Origin: SBBG01 sp033717875 | GTDB lineage: Bacteria > Pseudomonadota > Gammaproteobacteria > Ga0077554 > Ga007554 | Reading direction: 5' to 3' | DNA: 64,000 nt | NCBI GenBank assembly: GCA_033717875.1 | Contig: JADDKJ010000007.1 | Span: forward strand, 33,411 to 97,410 | Shown here: positions 41,670-51,217 of the stretch, piece after piece | Numbering within the stretch: the stretch's first letter is position 1 | How the letters are laid out: each line of letters begins with the position of its first letter | The notes under the pieces: generated by a model | The model's database searches: none | What the model was told of the DNA's origin: nothing | What the model saw: only the letters and a program-made list of their open reading frames with translations | Made by a program: the position numbers and the translations under genes

Positions 41670-42812
41670 CTACTTCATCTGCCACACATTCGCCAGATTT
41701 GAGTCGCGCGATCGCCTTCGGGATGGATCATCGTGCGCCACGCCGTCAATGCTTTGACGAATATCGGCATTGGTATGGCCGGACATGTAGTAGCTGTGTT
41801 CCACCATGCCCGTCACGATCGGCGTGCAATCGACTTGCTGAACCTTGTTGTGCAGCAGCGAAGGGCGCGCGGCGCCGCTGCTGCCGAGGCGTTCCGGGTT
41901 GCCCTTGGTGAAGTCGGAGACCACCATCGCCACATCGCCCCGGTTGTGATAGATCGTGACGGAACGCGCCAACTCGTGCACTCGGCTCATGCCGTTGTCC
42001 GTTTCCATCACGTTGTCATCGACATCGGGCGCGCAGAGGAAGACGTGCTCGAACAGCCGTGGCAGAGCTTCGCCGGGAGTGAACTGGTCGATGCGCGTGA
42101 TGGCGTGTTGGAGCAGGAAGTTGCCCATCGAATGACAGAGCAGATGCATGTCCTGTCCGCACAGCTTCTCGCCACCCTTCGCCCGGTCGCGCAGGTCGGC
42201 CACAAAGTCGCGCACCTTGAGCAGACCACGTCCGACCGCGTAGCCTGATCCAGCCGCTTCGGAGCGGTCCGATTTATAGGAGGCGAAGGGCAGGGCCATG
42301 CCGTCGGACGGCCAGGTGAAGAGCACCACCAGGACGCGCTGTTTCGGATCGGCGAGGGCGCTGTTGTTGAGCATCAGTTGCAGCGCGCAGGCGCTACCCA
42401 CCGCCTCGTACCAGGAAACATTGAAGCCGTGGATATAGACCAGCACATCGGTATTTTTTTCCATGTCGGCTTTCAGATCGGCGAACATATCGAGCGAGCC
42501 GAGCTTGGCTTTGTCCTGTGCCGTATCGGCGATGTCGGGGGCGAGTTTTTCCTGATAGGCTTGAATCTTCGCCGCCTTCGCGCATTCGGCGAGGTAATCC
42601 GCCAACCCCTCGCCGTCGCCCGTTCCGGCGGATTTCAGTTTCTTGCGTACATGCTTGTTGACGGTCGCATCGTCCGCTTCCAGCGTGAGGTAACCGAAGC
42701 GCAGATTCTCCATGCCGTCGTCGCTGAATTTCTTGCCGTAGGCGTCGGGATTCCAGCGGTCTTTGCCGAGGTGGTTGCGGTTGGTTGCGTAGTACAGCCC
42801 GATCTTTGCCAT
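41670..42812 (-). CDS. DUF900-type alpha/beta hydrolase
   Basis: 380 residues, cytoplasmic. VLVYIHGFNVSWYEA forms the oxyanion strand and LLCHSMGNFLL holds the nucleophile serine; HVFLCAPDVDD and the late histidine HSYYMSGH would complete the triad. Esterase or lipase-like; substrate unknown. It stands alone between pseudoazurin and a divergent membrane protein. Confidence 0.75.
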   Translation of the reverse strand: MAKIGLYYATNRNHLGKDRWNPDAYGKKFSDDGMENLRFGYLTLEADDATVNKHVRKKLKSAGTGDGEGLADYLAECAKAAKIQAYQEKLAPDIADTAQDKAKLGSLDMFADLKADMEKNTDVLVYIHGFNVSWYEAVGSACALQLMLNNSALADPKQRVLVVLFTWPSDGMALPFASYKSDRSEAAGSGYAVGRGLLKVRDFVADLRDRAKGGEKLCGQDMHLLCHSMGNFLLQHAITRIDQFTPGEALPRLFEHVFLCAPDVDDNVMETDNGMSRVHELARSVTIYHNRGDVAMVVSDFTKGNPERLGSSGAARPSLLHNKVQQVDCTPIVTGMVEHSYYMSGHTNADIRQSIDGVAHDDPSRRRSRDSNLANVWQMK

Positions 42813-42998
42813 GTTGTCTCTCCTTGTCGTTGTTCACTGCGAGATGAAAATGCTGTGGGGACTGATCTCCGCCTCTTTTAACATCTTGGCCACGCAGGTG
42901 CAATTGGCATTTTCCCGCGGGCGAAATTGACATTTCATGACGCGACTGCTTTTCGCTACAATTCTGTCATCGCCGGTCGGGTGAAAGTGGGTGGATCC

Positions 42999-43421
42999 AT
43001 GGCCAGAGAAGGAAATTTGTTTATCATTCGACCCATCTGGGCGGGTTTGATCGTTCTGGCGGTATTGGTTTCGTTGACGACCGGCGCGGGAGTCTATATC
43101 GCCACCGTGTCGTCACACGACATTGCCATCGATTTTCTGGAGATTGCGACCATCTATACCTCGCCCTATATAATCTATGGCGGGGCGGGATTCGTTATGT
43201 TTCACATCAAGAGAGTCGCGGTGATCGCCCACACGTTCAACTTCGGCGCCGCCGCCCTGCTGTTGACGTGGCTGATTGTTACCCTGCGGGGAGGGGCGGC
43301 TTCGCAGGGGGAGGGTCTCCATGCGGCGCTTGCCGACACATTCCTGTTTTCCGCCGTGATTGCGGGCGGATTTTGTTTTGTGCTTGGTTGTCTGGCTTAT
43401 CTGGCACCGGCCAAGCGGTAG
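42999..43421 (+). CDS. Four-helix membrane protein of unknown function
   Basis: 140 residues, four predicted membrane spans (AGLIVLAVLVSLTTGAGVYI, IYTSPYIIYGGAGFVMFHI, FGAAALLLTWLIVTL, TFLFSAVIAGGFCFVLGCLA). No family recognised. ATG 42999 (MAREGNLF) is preceded by a weak GGTGG; GTG 42981 is an alternative. It ends 25 bases before mtnC. Confidence 0.55.
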   Translation: MAREGNLFIIRPIWAGLIVLAVLVSLTTGAGVYIATVSSHDIAIDFLEIATIYTSPYIIYGGAGFVMFHIKRVAVIAHTFNFGAAALLLTWLIVTLRGGAASQGEGLHAALADTFLFSAVIAGGFCFVLGCLAYLAPAKR

Positions 43422-43446
43422 TTCATCGAAGGTATCAAATTTCCTC

Positions 43447-44136
43447 ATGATCAAAGTCATACTCACCGATATCGAAGGCACGACATCCTCGCTGTCCTTC
43501 GTCAAAGACGTGCTTTTTCCCTATTCCCGCGAGCGCATGGCCGATTTTGTGCGCCGCCATGGGCAGGAGCCCGCCGTTCGCCTGCTGCTGGACGAAGTGG
43601 CGCGCCTGGCGGCAGTCAACCATACCGACGATAACCGGATCACAGAGCAACTCGTGCGCTGGATCGACGAGGACCGCAAGATCACCCCCCTCAAGGCGCT
43701 GCAAGGCATGATCTGGGAAAACGGTTACCGGCGCGGCGATTTCAAGGGCCATGTCTACGAGGACGCCGTGCGCAACCTCCGGCAATGGCAAGCGCGGGGT
43801 ATCCGGCTGTACGTCTATTCCTCCGGCTCGGTGCAGGCACAGAAACTGCTCTTCGGCCACACGGAACATGGCGATCTCACCCCGCTCTTTTCGGGATATT
43901 TCGACACCGCCGTGGGCGGCAAAAGAGAAATGACCTCATACCAGAAAATCGCCGGGATCATCGGCGCTTCTCCAGAGGAAATCCTGTTTCTTTCCGATAT
44001 CAAGGAAGAGCTTGATGCGGCAGGGCAGGCGGGGATGCGAACGGTATGGCTGGTGCGCGACGAGGGTATCGAAGGCGCCGCCTCACACCCTCAAGCTATC
44101 GATTTCGATGGGGTCTCGATGCCTGGGATTGCCTAG
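43447..44136 (+). CDS. mtnC: Enolase-phosphatase E1 (acireductone synthase)
   Basis: 229-residue HAD-family enzyme of methionine salvage; enolises and dephosphorylates diketo-methylthiopentyl phosphate. The HAD nucleophile motif is ILTDIEGTTSSLSFVKDVLFPY, then YVYSSGS and FLSDIKEELDAA. No other mtn gene is in the window. Confidence 0.93.
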   Translation: MIKVILTDIEGTTSSLSFVKDVLFPYSRERMADFVRRHGQEPAVRLLLDEVARLAAVNHTDDNRITEQLVRWIDEDRKITPLKALQGMIWENGYRRGDFKGHVYEDAVRNLRQWQARGIRLYVYSSGSVQAQKLLFGHTEHGDLTPLFSGYFDTAVGGKREMTSYQKIAGIIGASPEEILFLSDIKEELDAAGQAGMRTVWLVRDEGIEGAASHPQAIDFDGVSMPGIA

Positions 44137-44184
44137 TGTCGCCACGAGATATTTGCTCACAGCGCGATACATCTGGAGTAAATG

Positions 44185-45153
44185 CTACCGTTTTGCCGGC
44201 GCGGCAAGCTTGTCAAGCACCTGCTGCAAAGTTTCCTGATACGTTGCCTCCAGCGGTCCGCCCAGGCTCACGGCGCGGCGGGCGGCCTGCTCGGCGGGTT
44301 TGAGCTGGCCCTGCTCGGCGAGCACCTGGGCGAGGTTGTTGAAGGCGGGGGCGAAGGAGGGCGTGGACAGGGTGATATAACGATATGCCCGTTCCGCGCC
44401 GGGCAAGTCTTTCATCGCGTAGAGACTATTGCCCACTCCCATGCGCGCCGGCACGCTGTCCGGCCAGCGCGACAGGGCGGCTTCATAGGCTATTTTGGCT
44501 TCCTGCCAATGTTGCGCGCGCTCCAGCCCAGTGACGGCTTGCAGGTACGGCGTTTCCTCGGCGCTGGCGGGCAGGCGGTTGGGGGGCAGCGCCAGCATGG
44601 CCCAGTGGTTGCCGCGTTGCCAGGTGCGCTCGAAGGACTGCAACGACATGACGTGCCGTTCGTTCCGCCCGGAACGCAGGATGATTTCATTGCGCGCCAG
44701 GTCGAATCCGATCACCACCGCGTAATGCCAGCGCGTGAACCAGCTCAGCCCCAGATTTTGCAGCACCAGCACCGGATGGCCGGCCTCCACCTCCGCCAGC
44801 AGGGTCTCCATGCGCGGTTCGATGACATAAGGGACGCGCCCGTGACGCCGCGTCGCCGCCAGCAGCTCGGTTTGCAGGCTACCGTGCCGCTCCGGCAAAT
44901 AGACTTGCGGGACCAACTCCTCGGGAGTGACCTTGGCACCCGCCCAGTTCAGCGCCGTGGCCAAGGCCGCGGGGCCGCACTGAAAATCTTCCTGGGGGAA
45001 AAATGGCGTGCCGGTCAGTTCGACCGGCGGCGGGAAGGCCTGTGGTGATTTCAGCAGCCGGTCGCTTTGCAGCGGGGCACAGGCGGCGAGGATCAACACC
45101 GTCGACGCCAGAAACACCGCCCGGAGCGATCCGGGCGGTCCTTGTCGAAACAT
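44185..45153 (-). CDS. PA2778-type lipoprotein: C39-like peptidase with TPR
   Basis: 322 residues. Lipidation at C25 (LILAAC). A papain-fold C39-like domain has C59 in FQCGPAALA and H143 in RWHYAVVIGFD. TPR repeats follow (VPARMGVGNSLYAMKDLPGA, NLAQVLAEQGQLKPAEQA). It forms a conserved pair with the downstream-encoded PA2779-type protein; bacteriocin-transporter-like proteolysis has been suggested for the fold, but the target is unknown. Confidence 0.85.
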   Translation of the reverse strand: MFRQGPPGSLRAVFLASTVLILAACAPLQSDRLLKSPQAFPPPVELTGTPFFPQEDFQCGPAALATALNWAGAKVTPEELVPQVYLPERHGSLQTELLAATRRHGRVPYVIEPRMETLLAEVEAGHPVLVLQNLGLSWFTRWHYAVVIGFDLARNEIILRSGRNERHVMSLQSFERTWQRGNHWAMLALPPNRLPASAEETPYLQAVTGLERAQHWQEAKIAYEAALSRWPDSVPARMGVGNSLYAMKDLPGAERAYRYITLSTPSFAPAFNNLAQVLAEQGQLKPAEQAARRAVSLGGPLEATYQETLQQVLDKLAAPAKR

Positions 45154-45158
45154 GGTGT

Positions 45159-45563
45159 TTATCGCCGGTGCTTGACGAAGGGGAAGATGCTGGTCAGGCC
45201 CAGAATATCGGTGATCAGCAGGACGATGAACACCGCGAACAGGATACCCAGGGCGCTGTCGCCGCCCGCCGGCAACCGGTCGATCTTGCCGGCCAGAGTA
45301 TGGACTTCGGCATCGGTGAGACTGTCCACGCGCGATTTGGCTTGTTCGGGGCTCACGCCGTAGGCTTTCAGTTGCTCCTGCACATCGACCCGCTCCAGCA
45401 GGGCCGCGACGTGTTGCCGGTCCTGCTCGGCCTGAGCGCTGTTCACAATCGCTTCAGTACCGACGATTCCGGCCTGGGCGGCGGGAAGCTGAACGCCCAG
45501 CCAGAGGAAGGCGACGATGACGAAGTGGCTGACAGGTTTGGCGATGCGACGAAGTTTTTCCAT
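45159..45563 (-). CDS. PA2779-family small membrane protein
   Basis: 134 residues with an N-terminal signal or anchor (FVIVAFLWLGVQLPAAQA), a helical periplasmic part (EQLKAYGVSPEQAKSRVDSL) and a C-terminal membrane span (LGILFAVFIVLLITDILGLTS). Always found with the C39-like lipoprotein that starts six bases downstream; probable substrate or partner of it. Confidence 0.85.
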   Translation of the reverse strand: MEKLRRIAKPVSHFVIVAFLWLGVQLPAAQAGIVGTEAIVNSAQAEQDRQHVAALLERVDVQEQLKAYGVSPEQAKSRVDSLTDAEVHTLAGKIDRLPAGGDSALGILFAVFIVLLITDILGLTSIFPFVKHRR

Positions 45564-45669
45564 CTATTTTCTCCTTGGCTATGGTTTAAATCATTGACTC
45601 ATGGAGGGCACGGCCCTCTTCCCTGTCTTTATCGGATCGTATCATATTTTCATCAGGGTTTTTTCAGTA

Positions 45670-46638
45670 TTACCGTACATCGGCAGCACAACGAAACCCG
45701 ACATCGGTGCTGACGGCGGAAGGTTCGGCGTGCGCGCGGCGTGAGGTACGATAAAAGGAACTCAGCGCGTAGTGCCCCTCACCCGCCCCGCCGCCACGGA
45801 TGACTTTGTGTACTTCGCCGAAGGCTTCGTGCCTGTAGGTGGTGTCCGGGTAGGGCCGATACCAGTCATTGACCCATTCCGAAACATTGCCCGCCATGTC
45901 GTACACGCCATACGGCGATTTATCCGTCGGGTAGGAGCCCGGCGGCAGGGTCGTCCCCTCGTTTTCGCCACCCGCGCCGGTATTGGCTTTTTGCGCGTCC
46001 CATTGAGGACCCCAGGGAAATTCGAAGCCTTGCGTTCCGCGCGCCGCCTTTTCCCACTCCGCTTCGCCCGGCAGGCGCTTGCCCGCCCATTTGCAATAGC
46101 TGTAGGCATCGTCCCAGCTCACGCCCGTGACCGGCAGCTTGTCGCGCTGGCGCTGGATTTTCTCCAGCTCGGCGAGCAGCGCCTCGCGCGTCATCGCGCC
46201 GGCGTTCTTGTCTATTTTGAAGTAATCGCTGGCGATCCAGCGCAGATTCTCGATACTGGCGGCGCGCAGTTTGTCGCCATGCACATTGTAGCCGTTCTGT
46301 ACCCACGGCGGCGGCTCGGCGGCCTTGGTCGCAAGAACAAAGGCTTTGTACTGGGCGTTGCTGACCTCGTATTTGTCGATCATGAAAGCAGGCAGGGTAA
46401 CCTTGTGCGGCGGGTGTTCATCCACATACAACGGATTGACGAAGCCGTATTCCTGCTGCAAACCGGTGTCGTCGGTCTTGTCGCTGCCCATGGTGAACTC
46501 CCCGGCGGGGATCATGACCATGTCCTGCGCGATGTGGTTAAGACGCTGGACTTGAGGGGCAGGGGCGGATTCTTCTCTGCCGCAACCGCACAGCACCATG
46601 GCCAGGCAAAGAACAATCGCGCGGGCGCGATCAGGCAT
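45670..46638 (-). CDS. FGE-sulfatase (SUMF1) domain lipoprotein
   Basis: 322 residues. Signal ends in VLCGC. The SUMF1/FGE fold is complete: MVMIPAGEFTMGSDKTDD, VSWDDAYSYCKWAGKRLPGE, EWEKAARGTQGFEFPWG, GVYDMAGNVSEWVNDWY and the final VGFRCA. Some family members make formylglycine; others, such as NirV, are accessory proteins of periplasmic enzymes. ATG 46638 is chosen because it overlaps the upstream gene by eight bases; ATG 46668 is in frame upstream. Confidence 0.82.
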   Translation of the reverse strand: MPDRARAIVLCLAMVLCGCGREESAPAPQVQRLNHIAQDMVMIPAGEFTMGSDKTDDTGLQQEYGFVNPLYVDEHPPHKVTLPAFMIDKYEVSNAQYKAFVLATKAAEPPPWVQNGYNVHGDKLRAASIENLRWIASDYFKIDKNAGAMTREALLAELEKIQRQRDKLPVTGVSWDDAYSYCKWAGKRLPGEAEWEKAARGTQGFEFPWGPQWDAQKANTGAGGENEGTTLPPGSYPTDKSPYGVYDMAGNVSEWVNDWYRPYPDTTYRHEAFGEVHKVIRGGGAGEGHYALSSFYRTSRRAHAEPSAVSTDVGFRCAADVR

Positions 46639-47659
46639 CTTTGGCGCAACGGAAACCGAAACTGGCATTTTTTACTTTCGCATTGAAAAAGGCGCGATTG
46701 AACACGGGCGCGGAGATGCCGCACTTGTAAAAAGAGCAGTCCCACCAGGAACCGCCCTTGAGCGTCTTGTACTGCTCGCCATAATTCTCGTTCGGCCGGC
46801 TGTTGCCGGGATAGGCGCGGTACCAGGAGGCCGTCCACTCCCAGACATTGCCCGACATGTCATGAACGCCATAGGGACTCACCCCTTCAGGGAAAGCGCC
46901 CACCGGCGTGGTATCGCCCTCCTGCTTGAGCTGCGCCCAGCGTACCGGAGAATTCACCCTGTTGATGTCGAATTCATTGCCCCACGGAAACATCCGCCCA
47001 TCCGTGCCACGCGCCGCCTTTTCCCATTCCTCGTCGCTCGGCAGGCGCTTGCCCGCCCACTCGCAATAGGCCTTGGCGTCATGCCAGGAAACGAAGGTCA
47101 CCGGATGATCGGCCTTGCCCGCCGGAAAAGTGCGATTGTTGAAATGATCCGGCGAACGCCGGCCTGTGGCGTCGATGAACTGCGTATATTGCAGATTGGT
47201 CACCTCGTATTTGTCGATCAAGAACGCCTTGAGATTCACCGTATGCCGTGGCCCCTCGTCGGACAGTCGCTCGTCGGTGCCCATGATGAATTTGCCCGCC
47301 GGAACCTTGATCATCGGGTTGGGCTTGGCGCCGATGCGGCTGTCGTCATAGTACATTGGCATGGAGAGGAGGCGGGGCTTGCCCAGGCGCTGGCCCGGCG
47401 ACATGCCCTGTTTGTTTTCCATCTCGTCCGGGGTCCATCCGGTCTTCATTGCGCGGCCTTTTTCCTGGCTGGATTCATGGCATTCCACGCACCCTGCGGC
47501 CAGCGCCGTCTTCACCAGCCGCGAGGCCGATTCCTGGTGGCAGGAGAAGCAGGTTTGCCCTTCCCGCTGATGATGAAATGCGGCGCGGCCGGCAGCAAAC
47601 ACGGCCATTTGGGCGCAAAACAATCCTGCGAAAAACAAAGCTGAAATGAAATTCTTCAA
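46631..47659 (-). CDS. Diheme cytochrome c / FGE-sulfatase domain fusion
   Basis: 342 residues with signal peptide (cleaved near VFAAG). Two c-type heme motifs, C37-FSC-H41 and C57-VEC-H61, precede a complete SUMF1 domain (MIKVPAGKFIMGTDERLSDE, VSWHDAKAYCEWAGKRLPSD, GVHDMSGNVWEWTASW, FGFRCAKDA). It overlaps the second SUMF1 lipoprotein gene. The heme head suggests a redox role in the periplasm. The joint function is unknown. Confidence 0.82.
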   Translation of the reverse strand: MKNFISALFFAGLFCAQMAVFAAGRAAFHHQREGQTCFSCHQESASRLVKTALAAGCVECHESSQEKGRAMKTGWTPDEMENKQGMSPGQRLGKPRLLSMPMYYDDSRIGAKPNPMIKVPAGKFIMGTDERLSDEGPRHTVNLKAFLIDKYEVTNLQYTQFIDATGRRSPDHFNNRTFPAGKADHPVTFVSWHDAKAYCEWAGKRLPSDEEWEKAARGTDGRMFPWGNEFDINRVNSPVRWAQLKQEGDTTPVGAFPEGVSPYGVHDMSGNVWEWTASWYRAYPGNSRPNENYGEQYKTLKGGSWWDCSFYKCGISAPVFNRAFFNAKVKNASFGFRCAKDA

Positions 47660-47749
47660 TGCCTAGCCAATGCGGTTTCTTCATATGACAGATGAGCTAT
47701 TTTAAGGCATGATAAAAAGGAGCGCAGCACACAAATTTACCCTTCACTC

Positions 47750-47778
47750 TTGACTCTGAACCGCGATATGGGTCTAAT
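47750..47778 (+). promoter_or_regulatory. Sigma-70 promoter of tRNA-Phe
   Basis: TTGACT (47750-47755) and TCTAAT (47773-47778) are 17 bases apart, 24 bases upstream of the tRNA. The GC-rich stretch after the -10 (ACGCG) is typical of stringently controlled stable-RNA promoters. Confidence 0.7.
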
Positions 47779-47802
47779 ACGCGTTCTTCCGTCAGCAGAC
47801 AA

Positions 47803-47878
47803 GCCCAGGTAGCTCAGTCGGTAGAGCAGGGGACTGAAAATCCCCGTGTCGGTGGTTCGATTCCGCCCCTGGGCACCA
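47803..47878 (+). tRNA. tRNA-Phe (GAA)
   Basis: 76 bases with acceptor stem GCCCAGG/CCTGGGC, D-loop AGCTCAGTCGGTAGAGC, anticodon loop ACTGAAAAT with GAA, T-loop GGTTCGATTCC and an encoded CCA. All four stems pair. Confidence 0.97.
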
Positions 47879-47891
47879 TAAAAACAACGGC

Positions 47892-50800
47892 CTAACCCTT
47901 CGGTTCCAGAGCGGTTTCTTGTTCAGGGTAACTGAAGTAATAACCCTGTCCCCAATCCACCCCCATCTCGCGCAGCAGTTCGGCGGTTTCGCTATCCTCC
48001 ACATATTCGGCGATGGTGGTGATGCCTTGTTTTTGCGCGAGATGCACGATCATTTGCACCATGGCCTCGACGCGGGGGTTGTGGCGCATGTTGCGCACCA
48101 TCCACCCTTCGATCTTGAGGAAGCTGATGGGCAGTTCGGCAAGATACAGGAATGAGGAATAGCCGCTGCCGAAGTCGTCCAGAGCGAGGCGGAAGCCGAG
48201 GTCGAGCAGCGGTTTGAGGTCGGTTGCGAGGTCGTCGAAATCCTTGAGCAGTTGCCGTTCGGTGATTTCGAACACCAGCGGCTTGGTCATGTCCGCCCTG
48301 ATGTTGTTTACGGTACACAAGCGCTTTGCTTCATCGAGCAGCTCTTTGACGAGATCCTTGCGCGCCAGGAACTGCGGGGAAAGATTGATGAAATGGGCGA
48401 TGACCGGCCGGGAAGGGTCTTTGGAGAGGCTGGCGGCGCAGTGTTTCATTGCCGATTGGATAATGGTTTTGTCGACCAGATGTACCAGGTTGATCCCTTC
48501 GGCCGCCTCGATGAAGTCGCCGGCCGGAACGACATTTCCGTCGGATTCGACCAGGCGCGCCAGAATCTCTTCCGCGACGATGGCGCGGCTGTTGAGATCG
48601 ACGATGGTCTGGTAGGCCGGAACGATGCGGTTCTCCTTAAGGGCGCGTTGTAGCATGCCAGCCTTCCACAGCGTGCCGCGCCGGGCCGCCTCGCTCACCA
48701 CGACGCTGTCACGCCCTCTTTTCTTGGCCTCGTAGAGACAGCCATCGGCCTCCGCCAGAAGCTGGGCGATATCCTCTTCCGGGCCGCGCAACAGGCCGAT
48801 GCCGATGCTGGCGGTGATTTCCAGCGGTCCGAGCCGGGTTTGTACGGGCTTGGCCCTGAGCGCCTGGCGCAAACGATCCATGGCGACGAAGGCTTCCGTG
48901 CCGTCGGACTGGTGCAGGAAGACGAAGAATTCCTCGCCGCCCCAGCGCGCGACCCAATCACCCTCGCGCAGCGCATCTTTCATGATGCCGGCGATCTGTT
49001 GCAGCACTTCGTCTCCGATATCGTGGCCATAGTGGTCATTGATCAGCTTGAAGCGGTCGAGATCGCACAGCGCGATGGCGAAATACTCGCTGGTCCTCCG
49101 GGCGCGGGCGATTTCGCCAGCGAGGCGGCTGTCGGCGGCGCGGCGGTTGGGCAGCCCGGTCAGGCTGTCGGTCATGGCCAGCTCCTCCAGGGCGTGCCGT
49201 TGCTCTTGCTGCAGGAAGGTCTGCCCGAACCAGGAGGCGAGCAGTTCGACAAACGCCTTGTCATCGTCGCTGAAGCCGCCGGGCTGGGGTTCGCGCCGGC
49301 TGAAAACCAGCGTTCCGTAAATCTGCTCGCCCATCCAGATCGGGATGGAGATATAAACACGAATCCCCAGATCGGCAAGCTCGCCATAGGTCTCATCCAG
49401 CGTCAGGTCAGGCACCACAATGCTTTGCCTGCTCTCTATGGCAAGACTGCACGGACTGCCCGACGAAATGATCTGGCCGGGCGAAAACGTGCCGCCGGGA
49501 TCGACGGCGTGACGGATGATGTATTGTCCCTCCTTGAATTCTCCGACCATCGCCATATCCATCCCCAGCGTTTCCAGGCCAAAGTGGAGGGTGAGCCGCA
49601 CTTTCTCGTCATCCGGCATGTCTCGCCGGGTCGCCAGCCGCCATAGCGCCTGTAGCCGTTTCGAATCGGTCTGAACCTGGCGCAGCAGCGCCTCGCGCTG
49701 GCTCACATCGATGGCCAGGCCCTGACGCACCGCTTCTCCGTCCGACCGATCGAGGTATTCCGCCACCGACAGCCAGACGCTGCCGCCACTCTTATGGGTA
49801 CACTCCACCACATGAGACATGGTACCCTCGTGGAGGGTGTAATCCTCGGCGGTGGGATGGCACAAGAGATCCGTCCATGGGCGGTCTATCACCTCTTGCG
49901 CGCTCTTGCCCAGCATGCGCAGAAATTCCTGGTCGGCGTTCAGGACAATGCCATCGCTCAAGCGGACTGTGTAGGTGCCCGCATCGGCGGCGGCGAGCAA
50001 TGATCTCTCGCGGTTTTTCGACGCTTCGTGCAGGCGCTGGCGCGCTTCGGAAAGCGCATCGCACAGTGCGTCGATCTCGCTTACGCCGCTGCTGGGCAAA
50101 GGTTGCCTGGAAGCGGGGTCCGTTTCCTCAAGCCGTTGGCCGATAACGGCCATGTTCGCGGCAAAGCGGCGGGTCGTGCGGCGATAAAAGAATATCGCTG
50201 CCACCACGCCCCCCAGCGCCAGATAAAGAGGAATCTGCACGCCCTGCCACCATAGCCCCAGCAGTGCGGATCGCGGCAAGGATATGAAAGCATACAGGGG
50301 GTAATGCTCAAGGTGCCGGTACGCGCCGACACGATACTGCTCGTTCCACGTAACACCTTGGTAGAGACCCGCATTGGGATTACTTTTGATCGCCCGGGAC
50401 AGTGGCTTTTTCGGATCTCTTATAAGGTAGATTTGCTTGAGATTCTCATCCGGCCAGCGGCTGATCAGATAACCATCCTCTCGCAGCAAGCCGATGCCCG
50501 AGCCTCGCGGCAAGGGCAAATCGCGCCATAGCGCCTGCTGGTTCTCGAGCGGGATGCTGGCCTGAATCAGGAAGACCATCTTGCCTTGCTCGTCACGGAC
50601 GGTGTAGCGCAGCGGGATGATCCATCGGCGCGGTACGTCGCCGATTCGTGGACGGTTGATGCTCAATCCCTCGCCTTTCAGGTTGGCGTAAAAATCCTCG
50701 CGCCATTCCGGCTGGCTCAGCACATTGGGCGTCATTCCCTGGGTCTGCGCGGTGCCCGTCAGTATCTGCCCGTCCGGCCGGATCAGCGCCGCGGAAGCCA

Positions 50801-51113
50801 ATTGCGGATGTTTGGCGACGAAACGCCGGAGCAGTTCCAGTGCTTGTTCAGGATGGTTGGCGGCATCGATGCGCCGCAAATCGTCCGCCAGCCAGCCCAT
50901 GTGGCTGCCGATCAGATCGAAGAAATTCGTCGCATGCCCGGCGATCAGTCCCGCCGCGGCGGTCATGCGCTGGGTAGCCACCTGCTTGGTGTTGTACCAG
51001 GACAGCCACAGCCAGAGCGCAATGAGCGTCAGCGAGACCCACCCCAAGGTCAACAGCACCCGGCGTCCGAGCTGGATCATGGAAGGTGCGTGGTGCCGGT
51101 TATCCTTGCGCAT
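47892..51113 (-). CDS. Membrane GGDEF-EAL protein with dCache, PAS and GAF domains
   Basis: 1073 residues. Membrane span (~18-40), periplasmic dCache sensor (~45-280), second span (~285-305), PAS (~365-480), GAF (~500-640), GGDEF (~655-810; RWGGEEF, with the inhibitory site REGD just before) and EAL (~825-1070). In the EAL domain the signature reads EIL, but the metal and catalytic residues are kept (FINLSPQ, FEITERQL, LALDDFGSGYSS, VAEYVED). It can thus both make and break cyclic-di-GMP in response to a periplasmic ligand. It converges on tRNA-Phe and lies downstream of the his operon terminator. Confidence 0.92.
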   Translation of the reverse strand: MRKDNRHHAPSMIQLGRRVLLTLGWVSLTLIALWLWLSWYNTKQVATQRMTAAAGLIAGHATNFFDLIGSHMGWLADDLRRIDAANHPEQALELLRRFVAKHPQLASAALIRPDGQILTGTAQTQGMTPNVLSQPEWREDFYANLKGEGLSINRPRIGDVPRRWIIPLRYTVRDEQGKMVFLIQASIPLENQQALWRDLPLPRGSGIGLLREDGYLISRWPDENLKQIYLIRDPKKPLSRAIKSNPNAGLYQGVTWNEQYRVGAYRHLEHYPLYAFISLPRSALLGLWWQGVQIPLYLALGGVVAAIFFYRRTTRRFAANMAVIGQRLEETDPASRQPLPSSGVSEIDALCDALSEARQRLHEASKNRERSLLAAADAGTYTVRLSDGIVLNADQEFLRMLGKSAQEVIDRPWTDLLCHPTAEDYTLHEGTMSHVVECTHKSGGSVWLSVAEYLDRSDGEAVRQGLAIDVSQREALLRQVQTDSKRLQALWRLATRRDMPDDEKVRLTLHFGLETLGMDMAMVGEFKEGQYIIRHAVDPGGTFSPGQIISSGSPCSLAIESRQSIVVPDLTLDETYGELADLGIRVYISIPIWMGEQIYGTLVFSRREPQPGGFSDDDKAFVELLASWFGQTFLQQEQRHALEELAMTDSLTGLPNRRAADSRLAGEIARARRTSEYFAIALCDLDRFKLINDHYGHDIGDEVLQQIAGIMKDALREGDWVARWGGEEFFVFLHQSDGTEAFVAMDRLRQALRAKPVQTRLGPLEITASIGIGLLRGPEEDIAQLLAEADGCLYEAKKRGRDSVVVSEAARRGTLWKAGMLQRALKENRIVPAYQTIVDLNSRAIVAEEILARLVESDGNVVPAGDFIEAAEGINLVHLVDKTIIQSAMKHCAASLSKDPSRPVIAHFINLSPQFLARKDLVKELLDEAKRLCTVNNIRADMTKPLVFEITERQLLKDFDDLATDLKPLLDLGFRLALDDFGSGYSSFLYLAELPISFLKIEGWMVRNMRHNPRVEAMVQMIVHLAQKQGITTIAEYVEDSETAELLREMGVDWGQGYYFSYPEQETALEPKG

Positions 51114-51173
51114 GGTTTATCTCGGGGTTAAAAGCCGGCGGAGCAATGTGCCATGGTGAGCCCTGTAACTCTG

Positions 51174-51192
51174 AAAAGCCATACGGGCTTTT
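51174..51192. terminator. Terminator of the his operon
   Basis: On the minus strand AAAAGCCC pairs with GGCTTTT around GTAT, ending in TTTTC, 22 bases after hisF. Symmetric A and T runs allow it to act in both directions. Confidence 0.75.
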
Positions 51193-51196
51193 GTGC

Positions 51197-51217
51197 GGTG
51201 CGTGAGACGCATCCTAC
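51197..51217. repeat. GTAGGGTGCG-family short copy
   Basis: GGTGCGTGAGACGCATCCTAC differs by one base from the copy at 58994. It overlaps the last codon of hisF. Confidence 0.65.

Noticed and set aside
45604..45618. GAGGGC-ACG-GCCCTC hairpin as a terminator for the SUMF1 genes
   Set aside because: Three-base loop with no T-run; not convincing.
47892..48600. Degenerate, inactive EAL domain because the signature reads EIL
   Set aside because: The other metal and catalytic residues are present, so activity is still likely.
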